Shown here one piece after another: positions 27,210 to 36,932 of a stretch of 64,000 bases of DNA. The stretch covers positions 2,506,501 through 2,570,500 of the forward strand of contig NZ_OY761445.1 of assembly GCF_963664415.1 (NCBI RefSeq), given 5' to 3'. Under the pieces are notes generated by a model. It had not been told where the DNA came from, did no database searches, and saw only the letters and a list, made by a program, of their open reading frames with translations. Each line of letters begins with the position of its first letter. The first letter of the stretch is position 1. A program made the translations under genes and the position numbers. The DNA comes from an uncultured Desulfobacter sp. Its GTDB lineage: Bacteria > Desulfobacterota > Desulfobacteria > Desulfobacterales > Desulfobacteraceae.

Positions 27210-27632
27210 CTGATCTCCTTTTTTTTCAAAATTAGTATTAAATTCTTGTTTAAATTGGTGAGTACACGTACAAAGAATTCGGATTATTCTACAAAAGAAC
27301 ATAAATGAAATCAACTGTTCTTTTGCAATATAAAAACGCAGGCAGAACGGGTTCTTTCAACATTCAGTTCCACGGCACGCCGCTTTTTAAAGGATGTATA
27401 CAGATTATACAAACCGTCTTATAAGAGATGAACGGCAAGGCTTTTAACACCTTGCTATTTTAGACAAACAATTATATACGTCCAAACTAACGGCCATGGG
27501 CCGACTTGGTCTATCAGCACCCAGGCTTCGGTCCAAAACATAAAAATAGCTTAACAACTTATTGAAACTTTCTTTTAAAATAAAATTTTTAACTTTCTAA
27601 TTTTTACTACAACACTTAAATCAGGAAAAAAT
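27210..27632. other. Intergenic region upstream of uppP
   Basis: This divergent gap contains a small hairpin GCAAGG...CCTTGC at 27435-27455, repeat copy 2 from 27488, and probably the promoters for the OmpA-like gene and uppP. A 39-codon frame from 27305 lacks a ribosome site and was not called. Confidence 0.5.
27488..27600 (+). repeat. Dispersed hairpin repeat, copy 2
   Basis: TAACGGCCATGGGCCG starts the copy. The stem GGGCCG-CTTGG pairs with CCAGG...CGGTCC, using G-U pairs. It resembles copies 1 and 5. The tail is more diverged. It is the only copy in a divergent promoter region. Confidence 0.65.
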
Positions 27633-28436
27633 ATGGAGATTTATCAGGGAATAATCCTGGGTATCTTACAGGGACTTACAGAGTTCCTGCCGGTAAGCAG
27701 TTCAGGCCATCTGGTTCTTGGGCAGATCTATTTTAATATTACTGAATGTGGGCTTGTTTTTGACGCATCCGTACATATGGGAACGTTGGGAGCGGTTTTT
27801 ATTGTATATTTTAAAGATATCCAGGAAATTTTAAAAAGCATAGTGTACTACGCCGGTACCAGGAACGCATCAGGACATGAAAAAAATCTGGCCCTGGCGG
27901 CCGCCATCATTATTGGGTCAGTGCCCACGGCAATAATAGGATTGGTTCTGAAACGATTTGAGGACATTTTATTCACATCCTCATTACTAGTGGGATCTAT
28001 GCTGATCGTAACAGGGGCACTTTTGTGGATATCCAGGTATTACTACAGGGTCGGTGAAGGTAAATATCTTACTATTTCACGGGCTGTTATCATCGGCATT
28101 GTCCAAGGACTTGCCGTAATCCCCGGCATTTCCCGATCCGGTGCCACCATTGCCACCGGACTGTTTACGGGCCTGGACAGGAAAACAGCGGCCCGGTTCT
28201 CCTTTCTTTTATCCATCCCAGCCATTCTCGGTGCCCAGGTGCTCAGCGTAAAAGATGTGATAGAATCCCAGGGCCACATTGATTCTGCCACCATTTGTGG
28301 TACAATCGCTTCATTCATCGTTGGGCTGGCAGCCTTGAAGCTTTTATTAAAATTGGTGGATACTGGAAAATTCCATCTGTTTGCACCCTACTGCTGGCTG
28401 GCCGGAATTCTAGCGCTTTTTTCAAATTTCATATAA
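27633..28436 (+). CDS. uppP: Undecaprenyl-diphosphatase (UppP/BacA)
   Basis: UppP recycles the C55 lipid carrier for cell-wall synthesis by removing a phosphate from undecaprenyl pyrophosphate. It is 267 residues long with about eight hydrophobic helices. Two family motifs are present: QGLTEFLPVSSSGHL near residue 13 and PGISRSGATIATGL near residue 165. It is an inner-membrane protein. The stop TAA is also the first triplet of repeat copy 3. Confidence 0.96.
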   Translation: MEIYQGIILGILQGLTEFLPVSSSGHLVLGQIYFNITECGLVFDASVHMGTLGAVFIVYFKDIQEILKSIVYYAGTRNASGHEKNLALAAAIIIGSVPTAIIGLVLKRFEDILFTSSLLVGSMLIVTGALLWISRYYYRVGEGKYLTISRAVIIGIVQGLAVIPGISRSGATIATGLFTGLDRKTAARFSFLLSIPAILGAQVLSVKDVIESQGHIDSATICGTIASFIVGLAALKLLLKLVDTGKFHLFAPYCWLAGILALFSNFI

Positions 28437-28533
28437 CGGCCATGGGATGAACTGACATATCATCTGCCAGGCTTAACCCACAACAACATTTGAAAGATCT
28501 GAACAACGTATTATAACTTTCATATAAAAAATA
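28434..28533 (+). repeat. Dispersed hairpin repeat, copy 3
   Basis: It begins with the uppP stop TAA and GGCCATGGG. The stem is TGGG...CTG with CCAG...CCCA. The tail TTGAAAGATCTGAACAAC matches the tail of copy 4 (TTGGAAAATCTGAGTAA). This is the most diverged stem. Confidence 0.6.
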
Positions 28534-28545
28534 GAGGAGGTAACT

Positions 28546-29898
28546 ATGCATCCTGGAATATTTAGGGAATATGACATCCGCGGCATTGCAGGAGAAGAGA
28601 TTTCTGAACAGGACGCCAATGCCATAGGAAAGGCATATGGATCACTGCTTGTTCGGCAGGGCCGCAAAAAGGTATCAGTCGGCCGAGACTGCCGCATCAC
28701 TTCTGAAACCTATTCAAAAGCATTTATTGATGGAATTTTGTCTGCTGGATGTAATGTCTTGGACATCGGTGTCTGCCCCACCCCGGTTCTCTATTTTTCC
28801 ATTCACCACCTTAGCCTTGAAGGCGGTGCCATGGTTACGGCCAGCCACAACCCGCCGGAATATAACGGGTTTAAACTGATGAACGGGCTGGAGTCCATCC
28901 ACAGCCATGGGCTGCAAGAAATACGCAAAATCATTGATGACCAGGCCTATACCCAAGGCCAGGGAAAGGTGACAAAGACCGATGTCATCTCTCCATATAT
29001 GGCCATGATCCAGGAAAACATCACCCTGAAAAATACAATTCGGGTGGGCATTGATGCCGGCAACGGCACCGGCGGCATAACAGCGTTACCAGTGTTGCAG
29101 GGGCTGGGTTGCGAGGTCCATGACATTTACTGCGATTTAGACGGCACCTTTCCCAATCACGAGGCAGATCCCACCCAGAAAAAAAATATGACGGATCTCA
29201 TTGCCCTGGTGAAAAAAAACAATCTGGACCTTGGCATTGGCTATGACGGGGATGCCGACCGAATCGGTGTGGTGGATAAAAATGGTAATATTATCTACGG
29301 GGACCAACTCATGGTGATTTATGCCAAAGAAATTTTGTCCCGTAATCCCGGCGCTACCTTTATATCTGAGGTCAAATGCTCCATGGTCATGTATGATCAG
29401 ATTGGAAAAATGGGCGGCAACGCCATCATGTGGCGCACAGGGCACTCTCTGATCAAAAAGAAAATGAAAGAAGAAGACGCAGCCCTGGCCGGTGAAATGA
29501 GCGGACACATGTTTTTCAAGGACCGTTACTACGGATATGACGATGCCCTGTATGCCTCCTGCAGGCTTCTGGAAATCATGGACAACACCGGCCTTGGCGT
29601 GGACGAATTAATTAAAGATCTGCCCAAAACCTTTACCACCCCGGAAATCCGGGTTGACTGTCCGGACGCAGTCAAGTTCAAGGTTGTGGAAAAGATAGTG
29701 GCATTGTATAAAGCCCGGCAAGAGGTCATTGACATTGACGGGATGCGGGCCATCTATGAAGACGGATGGGGTCTTGTTCGTGCCTCCAATACCCAGCCGG
29801 CACTGGTGCTTCGCTTTGAGGCCCTTACCGAATCCCGCCTGGAAGAAATTAGAACTGAAATTGAAACTGATTTGAAAAAAATCATTGAGGATACCTAA
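28546..29898 (+). CDS. Phosphomannomutase/phosphoglucomutase
   Basis: This 450-residue alpha-D-phosphohexomutase is of the AlgC type and interconverts 1- and 6-phosphates of mannose or glucose for envelope polysaccharides. Motifs in order are the phosphoserine loop TASHNPPEYNG, the metal loop DGDADRIGVVD, the sugar loop GEMSGHMFFKD and the phosphate loop RASNTQPALVLRFEA. GAGG precedes ATG 28546. It is followed 8 nt later by a helicase gene. Confidence 0.94.
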   Translation: MHPGIFREYDIRGIAGEEISEQDANAIGKAYGSLLVRQGRKKVSVGRDCRITSETYSKAFIDGILSAGCNVLDIGVCPTPVLYFSIHHLSLEGGAMVTASHNPPEYNGFKLMNGLESIHSHGLQEIRKIIDDQAYTQGQGKVTKTDVISPYMAMIQENITLKNTIRVGIDAGNGTGGITALPVLQGLGCEVHDIYCDLDGTFPNHEADPTQKKNMTDLIALVKKNNLDLGIGYDGDADRIGVVDKNGNIIYGDQLMVIYAKEILSRNPGATFISEVKCSMVMYDQIGKMGGNAIMWRTGHSLIKKKMKEEDAALAGEMSGHMFFKDRYYGYDDALYASCRLLEIMDNTGLGVDELIKDLPKTFTTPEIRVDCPDAVKFKVVEKIVALYKARQEVIDIDGMRAIYEDGWGLVRASNTQPALVLRFEALTESRLEEIRTEIETDLKKIIEDT

Positions 29899-29906
29899 TA
29901 ATCTTT

Positions 29907-31766
29907 ATGCAACTCTCCCCGCCCCAACAGGACGCTGTTGATCATACCGGCTCCCCAGCCCTCGTGGTTGCGGGAGCCGGTTCTGGTAAAACAAGGACCC
30001 TGACCGCCAAATTTTCCCATCTCATTAACATAGGTCACGCCCCGGAACGCATCCTGGCCATAACATTTACCAATAAGGCGGCCCAGGAGATGAAAACCCG
30101 GCTGATGGAGATAACAGGTCTCCACCAGGCCCGCTTTGAATGGGTGAGGACCTATCACTCAGCCTGTCTGATGATCTTAAAACAGCATTGTCAGATCATG
30201 GGATATACCCCTCCGTTGCAGGTCTTCACGGTGTACCAGCAGGACAAGCTGATCAAGGAGCTGTGTGTAAAAAACAATATTGACAAAAAATATGCACGCC
30301 GGATTCTATCATCCATCTCCCGGGCCAAGAATGATGGAGACCCCGCTAAATATTTTGACCGCAAACCGGGATTTTTAAACATTCGGATGGCCGATATTTT
30401 TGCCCAATTTGAAGCGCGGCTTACGGAAATGAACTGTGTTGATTTTGACAATATCCTTCTCAAAACCCGGGATCTGCTACGGGATAATGAAGCGGTCCGG
30501 AATCATTACCGGGATCTTTTTTCATATATTCTGGTGGATGAATACCAGGACACCAACAACCTGCAGGAGGAGTTGACGTCCCTTTTGCTGGGGGGACACC
30601 GCAACCTGTTCTGTGTCGGGGATGACTGGCAGGCCGTATATGGATTCCGCGGTTCCAACGTGAACCACTTTTTGCGGTTTGCAGAGAAATATAAAGATGC
30701 AAAAATTTTCAGGCTGGAGGAAAACTACAGGTCTGCCGACGAAATTGTCCAGACGGCCAATGATCTCATTGACCACAACCCCGACAAAATGGATAAACGC
30801 TGTTTTTCCCAGAAGAGAGGCGGGGTGGTGGAAATCTATGAGTTCATGTCCGATGCCCATGAAGCTGAATGGGCTGCCCGGCGCATCCTGAACCTCCACA
30901 AACAGGGACAGGGCATTCCCTATGACAGGATGGCAGTGGTTTACCGAACCAAATTCTGCTCCCTGCCCTTTGAAAAGACCTTCAGGGCTTTCCGTATTCC
31001 CTACCGGCTCATGGGCTCCCAGGGCTTTTTTGAACGTATGGAAGTCCTGGACGTAAACTCCTATCTCAGTGCCTCGTTTTTTCCCAATGACGACCTCTCT
31101 TTTGAGCGAATTATCAATACGCCAAAGCGGGGAATCGGGCCCGCCATGATTAAAAAACTTGCCGCCTTGCGAGAACAGGGCGGGTCTTTGCAAGGAGCTG
31201 CAAGGATCATGGTCCGGGACCGACTGGTGACCAAAAAAGTCCATGAAAATATGTCCGAAGTCCTTGATATCCTGGATACCATCCATGACATGGCCCCGGC
31301 CATGGCCATGGAGACCGTTATTGACCGCACCGGCTATTACGACTACCTGAAAACCAAAACAAAAACCGACGGGGAATTTGTTTCAAAAAAAGAAAATATC
31401 GAACAGTTGATCCACACGGCCCGAACCAAGGATACCATGCTTGAATACCTTGAAGAGGCAGCCTTGATCCGGGAGGACAAAGACGAAGACGATCAGGATG
31501 AAACCGGGGTGGGGCTGCTCACCATTCATTCGGCCAAAGGACTGGAATTTGATGTGGTGTTCATCGTCGGATGTGAAGAGGGGCTGTTTCCCCACTGGCG
31601 TTCCGTTGACGAGGGCGATGCGGCCCTGTCCGAGGAACGCAGACTCATGTATGTGGCCATGACCCGGGCCGAACGTTTTTTGTATCTAAGCCATGTCAAT
31701 TACCGAAAAGGCGATTTTGCCACCCCCAGCCGGTTCATTGACCAGGTCCGGGAGTGTCTGGAATAG
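29907..31766 (+). CDS. UvrD/Rep-family ATP-dependent DNA helicase
   Basis: This is a 619-residue superfamily 1A 3'-5' helicase. Motif I is AGAGSGKTRT, Ia is ITFTNKAAQEM, II is DEYQDTN and III is GDDWQAVYGFRG. Motif IV is EENYRS, V is TIHSAKGLEFD and VI is VAMTRAERFLYL. It is shorter than E. coli UvrD (720) and lacks the long C-terminal tail. A role in DNA repair or replication restart is inferred from the family. The start lies 8 nt after the mutase stop, so they are likely cotranscribed. Confidence 0.93.
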   Translation: MQLSPPQQDAVDHTGSPALVVAGAGSGKTRTLTAKFSHLINIGHAPERILAITFTNKAAQEMKTRLMEITGLHQARFEWVRTYHSACLMILKQHCQIMGYTPPLQVFTVYQQDKLIKELCVKNNIDKKYARRILSSISRAKNDGDPAKYFDRKPGFLNIRMADIFAQFEARLTEMNCVDFDNILLKTRDLLRDNEAVRNHYRDLFSYILVDEYQDTNNLQEELTSLLLGGHRNLFCVGDDWQAVYGFRGSNVNHFLRFAEKYKDAKIFRLEENYRSADEIVQTANDLIDHNPDKMDKRCFSQKRGGVVEIYEFMSDAHEAEWAARRILNLHKQGQGIPYDRMAVVYRTKFCSLPFEKTFRAFRIPYRLMGSQGFFERMEVLDVNSYLSASFFPNDDLSFERIINTPKRGIGPAMIKKLAALREQGGSLQGAARIMVRDRLVTKKVHENMSEVLDILDTIHDMAPAMAMETVIDRTGYYDYLKTKTKTDGEFVSKKENIEQLIHTARTKDTMLEYLEEAALIREDKDEDDQDETGVGLLTIHSAKGLEFDVVFIVGCEEGLFPHWRSVDEGDAALSEERRLMYVAMTRAERFLYLSHVNYRKGDFATPSRFIDQVRECLE

Positions 31767-31787
31767 TCCCAGGCGCATACGTCTCTC

Positions 31788-33059
31788 ATGGATTTATTTT
31801 TCGGCCTACGCGAACCCGTATCCCAGGCAGCAACCCGAATACTGCAGAGTGGATCCCGGGCCATCCCTTCGGACCACAAAAAGGTGTTCATCACCCTTTT
31901 TTTTATTATCTTTATTACGGTCACCGGGGTGGGCATTGTGGTACCTTTACTGCCCATCTACGCCCACGATCTGGGGGCCTCAGGCTTTTATGTGGCCATG
32001 ATTTTCGGGGCGTTTTCCATATCCCGGGCGTTTTTTTTGCCCTGGTTCGGCAGCCGTTCAGATAAAAAGGGGCGCAAGCCCTTTATCCTGGCAGGGCTTT
32101 TAACATACATGCTGGTGGCCATTGCCTTTGTCTGGACCTACAATGTGGAGGGGCTTATTGTTATCCGCTTTATCCAGGGGGCAGGCTCAGCCATGATCAT
32201 GCCCGTGGTTCAGGCCTATGTGGGAGAAATCTGTAACGAAGGCGCCGAAGGATATGCCATGGGGCTGTTCAACCTCTCCATGTTTTTAAGTCTCTCTTTG
32301 GGGCCTTTAATGGGAGGGCTGGTGCAGCAGACCTGGTCTTTGCACGCAGCTTTCTATTGCATGTCCATACTCTCTGCTTTGGGCGCAATCCTTGGTGTTA
32401 TATTTCTGCCGCCGTTATCCCAGGAAAAAATTCGAATCAATAAACGGGCACCGGCTTCCATGGCCGTGGTTATCCGGGACCGGGAACTTGCGGGTCTGGT
32501 GGTTTTCAGATATGCCTATACCGCCTGCATCGGCGTTATCTGGTGTTTCATGCCCCTGTATGCCAGCAAAACCTTTGGCCTGGCCGGCGGAAAGATCGGG
32601 CTGCTTGTGACTGCCGGCGTGTTTGTCTCAGGTGCCTTGCAGTTGCCCATGGGCTATGCTGCAGACAGGTGGAACAGAAAAATTATGGTGGTGGTTGGCG
32701 GCATGTTGTCTGCCGCAGGCATTTTGTATCCGTTCTGGGCCACTTCATTTATACATCTTTTTGCAGGGGTATGCCTCTTCGGGCTGGGCGGGGGGATTGC
32801 CATGCCGGCCCTGACAGCCCTTGCCGTGGTGAAAGGAGAACAGCGGCAGGCACAAGGGTCAGTGATGGCTATTCTGACGGCCGCCCACTCCCTTGGCATG
32901 TTCACAGGTTCGGTCATGGCCGGCCTGTCCATGGACTTTTTCTCTCTTTCTGATGCGTTTCCCTGCGGGAGCATTGTCATGGCATTGGGTGTTCTTTTGT
33001 TTCCTATCCTTTATCAACCCAATTATAGCCACAGAAAGCACCGAAGAACACGGAATTGA
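31788..33059 (+). CDS. Major facilitator superfamily transporter
   Basis: This 423-residue MFS protein has about 12 hydrophobic helices. The loop 2-3 motif is FGSRSDKKGRKPF, and an equivalent YAADRWNRKI follows in the second half. It looks like a drug or metabolite efflux member; the substrate is unknown. It starts 21 nt after the helicase stop, with a weak ribosome site. The last about 10 residues (SHRKHRRTRN) are encoded by an intergenic-type sequence with the look of a common repeat, so the C-terminus may be a secondary extension. Confidence 0.88.
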   Translation: MDLFFGLREPVSQAATRILQSGSRAIPSDHKKVFITLFFIIFITVTGVGIVVPLLPIYAHDLGASGFYVAMIFGAFSISRAFFLPWFGSRSDKKGRKPFILAGLLTYMLVAIAFVWTYNVEGLIVIRFIQGAGSAMIMPVVQAYVGEICNEGAEGYAMGLFNLSMFLSLSLGPLMGGLVQQTWSLHAAFYCMSILSALGAILGVIFLPPLSQEKIRINKRAPASMAVVIRDRELAGLVVFRYAYTACIGVIWCFMPLYASKTFGLAGGKIGLLVTAGVFVSGALQLPMGYAADRWNRKIMVVVGGMLSAAGILYPFWATSFIHLFAGVCLFGLGGGIAMPALTALAVVKGEQRQAQGSVMAILTAAHSLGMFTGSVMAGLSMDFFSLSDAFPCGSIVMALGVLLFPILYQPNYSHRKHRRTRN

Positions 33060-33102
33060 GAACTTTTTCGCGCTGACGTTCAGTGCCTTCCGTGATTATT
33101 CA

Positions 33103-34128
33103 TTATTCCGGCCATTGGATATACAGGGGCCGGTCGGCGGCAATGAGCCAGATGCCGCAGTTCTCAGTCACAGGTTCATCCTGGGGCGGATTAATTTTTA
33201 TGCGGCCGTCGGGCAACTGAAGGGCAAAGCTTAAAAACCGGTACGTTTCCATTAAAAAAAGATGAAGTTCCCACCATGTCATGCCCGGTTTTATCCGGGA
33301 CGTTTTTACATAATAAATCTCTTCGCCTTCATCATTTTTCAGCAGGACCTGGAGGGGTAAATGCACCTTATCCTGCATGGCCTGGACCATCATCTCGACA
33401 GTCATTGTCATGATGATTTCAAACTTTCCGGGCACCGAGGAAAAGGTCTCAAGGCTCTGAGTGGACAAGCACCTCACCGTTATTTCACAGGTTTCGGTCT
33501 TCAAATTCAAGGCATTAATCAAAACGAAAAGGGATAGTTCATCGCTGCCGGTATGAATGATGATTCGCTCGGCATCGGCAGTCCCTGCACGGGTCATGGC
33601 CTGGATGGTATCAGGCCGGCCTTTGACAAAAAAGGTGTGGGCCTGGTCCGGAAAAGGATGCCGGGTTTCATTGGCCAGGACCACGATGTCCTTGTCCCGG
33701 TATGTTTGGTCTGCCCGGATTTGCTCCACAAGATATTCGGTTTCCTGGGTATACCCCACAAGTAGAATATGCCCTGAGCCTTTATAAGGCGTTTCCCCGT
33801 GCATATTTTTGTCTCTCCTTTCTATCAAAACCGAGGCAATATGTGTAATAAAGGCCGCCCCAAGCCCGATCCCCATAAACATAGGCAAAACTGCGGCAAT
33901 GACTTTTCCCCAGGATGAAATGGGGTACATATCCCCGTATCCCACCGTTGTTGAAGTAACGATACTCCACCACAAGGCTTGGCCCGGATGGTTCAGGGCA
34001 CTGTCGGCCGGTTCTGCTAGGCAGATGAGGCCGGTGGAGGCCGCCAACAGTATCATGTATGCAAAAACAAGTGTTATCCCCCGGCGGTGAAGACCAGCTC
34101 GGAGTAGAGCTCTAATCCAATGAATCAT
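33103..34128 (-). CDS. Two-TM potassium channel with RCK domain
   Basis: This 341-residue protein has two transmembrane helices flanking the K+ selectivity filter TTVGYGDMYP (about residues 60-69). A cytoplasmic TrkA-N/RCK fold follows (GHILLVGYTQETEYLVEQI), then an RCK-C-like segment. It resembles MthK-type ligand-gated channels. The RCK glycine pattern is degenerate (GYTQET rather than GxGxxG), so nucleotide binding is uncertain. It converges on the MFS gene across a 43-nt gap. Confidence 0.88.
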   Translation of the reverse strand: MIHWIRALLRAGLHRRGITLVFAYMILLAASTGLICLAEPADSALNHPGQALWWSIVTSTTVGYGDMYPISSWGKVIAAVLPMFMGIGLGAAFITHIASVLIERRDKNMHGETPYKGSGHILLVGYTQETEYLVEQIRADQTYRDKDIVVLANETRHPFPDQAHTFFVKGRPDTIQAMTRAGTADAERIIIHTGSDELSLFVLINALNLKTETCEITVRCLSTQSLETFSSVPGKFEIIMTMTVEMMVQAMQDKVHLPLQVLLKNDEGEEIYYVKTSRIKPGMTWWELHLFLMETYRFLSFALQLPDGRIKINPPQDEPVTENCGIWLIAADRPLYIQWPE

Positions 34129-34159
34129 TAAATATCTTGACCTTCATGTCGCGTTATAT

Positions 34160-34939
34160 TTATTTCTCCTGCCATACCGGCGGCCTCTTCTCAAAAAAAG
34201 CAGCCACCCCTTCCTTGGCATCATTGGTGTCGCACAACCTGGCAAACGCTTCGTTCATGTAGGCGAACTGGGCTTCATAGGGCATATCCCTGGAGGCATA
34301 AAACGCAGACTTGGCAATTTTTACGGCCATGGGGCTCTTTTTTGCCAAATCCCGGGCCCAGGCAAGGGCGGCCTCATCCAGTTCATCCTTGGGCACGATC
34401 CGGTTGATAAGACCAAGTGCCAGTGCCTGATCAGCTTTGATCAGTTCCCCGTAAAGCAACAGTTCCAGCGCCTTTTTTTGTCCCACACACCGGGCCACGG
34501 GAATCACCGGGCCCACGCAGTTTAACCCTACATTTATGGCGGTCAGGCCCATTTTGACGTTATCGGCTGCAATGGCCAGATCCGATGCGGCCACAAGTCC
34601 CATACCGTTGGCGGCTGCCGCGCCATGGACCTGGGCGATTACGGGCGTATGCATTTTAGAGATCAGCACCAGGGGGGCTTCCATTTTCTCAATCCATTCA
34701 CGATATTGATTCGTTGTTTTACCTTTAAGTTCATTGACATCAATGCCTGCACAAAATGCCCGGCCTGCGCCTTTGATAAGAATGACCCTGACGTCGCAAG
34801 CAACTTCAAATACGTTAAGGGCATCATACAGTTCTTCTGCCATCTGACTGGAAAAGGTATTCATCGCCTCGGCTCGATTCAGTGTTACAGTTGCCACATG
34901 GCCTTCAAGGGTTTGTGTGATAATTGTTTCGTATGCCAT
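34160..34939 (-). CDS. Enoyl-CoA hydratase/isomerase-family protein
   Basis: This 259-residue crotonase-fold protein has the CoA/oxyanion segments GAGRAFCAGIDV and HGAAAANGMGLVAASDLAIA. The region that holds the first catalytic Glu in classical hydratases reads TAINVGLNCVGPVIP here, and the usual GAGGTQR is missing. It may therefore be an isomerase-like or otherwise atypical member. It lies near, but not in, the acyl-CoA genes at 45-50 kb. GGAG lies before ATG 34939. Confidence 0.85.
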   Translation of the reverse strand: MAYETIITQTLEGHVATVTLNRAEAMNTFSSQMAEELYDALNVFEVACDVRVILIKGAGRAFCAGIDVNELKGKTTNQYREWIEKMEAPLVLISKMHTPVIAQVHGAAAANGMGLVAASDLAIAADNVKMGLTAINVGLNCVGPVIPVARCVGQKKALELLLYGELIKADQALALGLINRIVPKDELDEAALAWARDLAKKSPMAVKIAKSAFYASRDMPYEAQFAYMNEAFARLCDTNDAKEGVAAFFEKRPPVWQEK

Positions 34940-35247
34940 AGGGTATCTCCTTTAGTATTTTAACGAATGTCTGACTATGAAAGCATCATAATGCTAATAG
35001 GTTACCTGGCACATTATACTAATTGTAATGTCCGTGCAACCGCTACTTCCCGGCCGCTTCCGCCACTCGTTCTTCTCTATTATCTTTTTTCCATGCATTC
35101 GCCATCAAACACAACGCTCATATTCTATTAATAGTAAATTAATTTTCAAAGGATAATTACAAGCTATATTTAGGCACCTGCATTGAAGACTAAAAGATAC
35201 AGCATCATTAATAAATTAAACCATTTTAAAAGAAGGAAAACAAACCA
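34940..35247. other. Divergent intergenic region
   Basis: No gene or strong structure was seen. It should hold the promoters of the enoyl-CoA hydratase-like gene (minus) and alkaline phosphatase gene (plus). No clear Pho box was identified by eye. Confidence 0.5.
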
Positions 35248-36777
35248 ATGCTGAATTTAAACAAAAAAGTTTTAAAAGCCGGCATCATCGCTACCGTATG
35301 CCTTTTTTCATGTACACTTTGTTTCAACACAGCAACTGCAAAGTCAAGAACCAAAAAAAGCCGAGCCAATCCGAAATACATTTTTTACTTCATTGGTGAC
35401 GGTATGGCCAGTGTTCAGATCCATGCTGCCGAAGCATACCTGGCTCAGTTGGCAGAAGGTGACGATGTTGAAGGCAGCATCAAAGCCGATCTTCTATCCA
35501 TGAGCACAGCGTTTCCGGTACAGGGCATGGCCACCACCTTTGCCAACAACCGGTTTATCACAGGTTCCGCAGCAGCCGGTACAGCCCTTGCCTGTGGCAT
35601 GAAGACCGACATCAACGTGATATCCATGGATCCCACCACTTCAGTCAGTTACAACTCCCTGGCTGAAAAAGCCAAAGAAGCCGGCATGAAAGTGGGGATT
35701 ATCTCCTCTGTTACCATCAACCATGCGACTCCGGCAGTGTTTTATTCCCATACCCCCACGCGTAAAAATTATTCAGATATCGCCAATCAGCTTGCAACCT
35801 CTCCCTTTGATTTCTTTGGCGGAGGTTACTGGAATAACAGCGGTGAAGATGGAGCAGGTATGGCAGAAGAAACAGCGGTGGCCAATGGTTTTGCTATTAC
35901 CCATAGCCTGACTGACCTTCAGGCCCAGGCCAATGGTTCCCGGGTCATCGCTTTTGACTCTGTCCAGGATGCAGGCGGTCACACCGGCGCGTTGTATTAT
36001 GACATGGACCGTTCGGCCGTAAGCGGCATGTCCCTGGCTGATTTCACCGCAGAAGGCATCCGCATTCTGGACAATAACGACAAAGGTTTTTTCATGATGG
36101 TTGAAGGCGGAAAAATTGACTGGGCCTGCCATGCCAATGACGCCCGGGCCGCCATTGAAGACACCATCGCTTTTGATGACGCCATCAAAGAAGCCCTTAA
36201 ATTTTACAATAATCATCCCAATGAAACCCTTATTGTTGTCACCGGTGACCATGAGTGCGGCGGCATGACCCTTGGATTTGCCAATACCGGTTATGATACA
36301 GCCTTTGAGATTCTGGCCAAGCAAACCGTATCCTATGAATATTTTGATGCAAATACATGGGCCGCCTATAAAACCGCGCATGAAAATACGACGGATATTG
36401 ATGCAGACCTGTGGCAGATCATTTTTGATAACTTCGGCCTTGACGGTGCCGGACTGTCTGCAACCACAGATGACGATTTGACCGACTATGAGCTTGAAAA
36501 ACTTGAGGCGGCCTTTGACAAGAGCATGACCGGCACGTCTTCAAATACATCTCAAGAAGATAGCTTGCTGTACGGCTACTATCAACCCATAAGCGTAACC
36601 TTGACCCACATCCTGAACAACAGAGCCGGTATCGCCTTTACCTCATACTCCCACACCGGTGTACCTGTGATGGTTCTGGCCAAAGGCAAAAATGAATCCA
36701 TCTTCGACGGTTTCTATGACAATACTGATATTGCAAAGAAAATCGCCCAGGTCATGAGAGTGGATCTTAACAACTAA
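35248..36777 (+). CDS. phoA: Alkaline phosphatase (PhoA family)
   Basis: This is a 509-residue secreted phosphomonoesterase with a signal peptide of about 33 residues ending near TATA-KS. Metal and catalytic motifs are YFIGDGMASVQ, the nucleophile Ser in TGSAAAGTALACG, VEGGKIDWACHANDA and VVTGDHECGGMTLG. At the nucleophile the usual Asp-Ser-Ala reads Gly-Ser-Ala. His occupies the place of E. coli Asp153 (INHATPAV), as in many non-enteric enzymes. It is longer than E. coli PhoA owing to C-terminal insertions. Its stop TAA starts repeat copy 4. Confidence 0.93.
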   Translation: MLNLNKKVLKAGIIATVCLFSCTLCFNTATAKSRTKKSRANPKYIFYFIGDGMASVQIHAAEAYLAQLAEGDDVEGSIKADLLSMSTAFPVQGMATTFANNRFITGSAAAGTALACGMKTDINVISMDPTTSVSYNSLAEKAKEAGMKVGIISSVTINHATPAVFYSHTPTRKNYSDIANQLATSPFDFFGGGYWNNSGEDGAGMAEETAVANGFAITHSLTDLQAQANGSRVIAFDSVQDAGGHTGALYYDMDRSAVSGMSLADFTAEGIRILDNNDKGFFMMVEGGKIDWACHANDARAAIEDTIAFDDAIKEALKFYNNHPNETLIVVTGDHECGGMTLGFANTGYDTAFEILAKQTVSYEYFDANTWAAYKTAHENTTDIDADLWQIIFDNFGLDGAGLSATTDDDLTDYELEKLEAAFDKSMTGTSSNTSQEDSLLYGYYQPISVTLTHILNNRAGIAFTSYSHTGVPVMVLAKGKNESIFDGFYDNTDIAKKIAQVMRVDLNN

Positions 36778-36880
36778 GGGCCGGCCTGGTCTATCAATGC
36801 CCAGGTTCAACCCACAACAAAGTTTGGAAAATCTGAGTAATCGCCCCAGACTATCATACAAATTAACCTTTTGGAATGCC
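36775..36880 (+). repeat. Dispersed hairpin repeat, copy 4
   Basis: It begins at the phoA stop (TAAGGGCCGG). The stem GGG..CCTGG pairs with CCAGG..CCC, where copy 1 has CCTTGG with CCAAGG; this looks like compensatory change. The tail TTTGGAAAATCTGAGTAA resembles copies 3 and 5. Confidence 0.7.
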
Positions 36881-36932
36881 GCTCTTTTTTAAGTGCGGCA
36901 TTCCGTCAACGCTTTAACGGATTAAAGAAGAA

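Noticed and set aside
27305..27424. 39-codon frame (MKSTVLLQYK...)
   Set aside because: No ribosome site and no recognisable family; other frames are equally open here.
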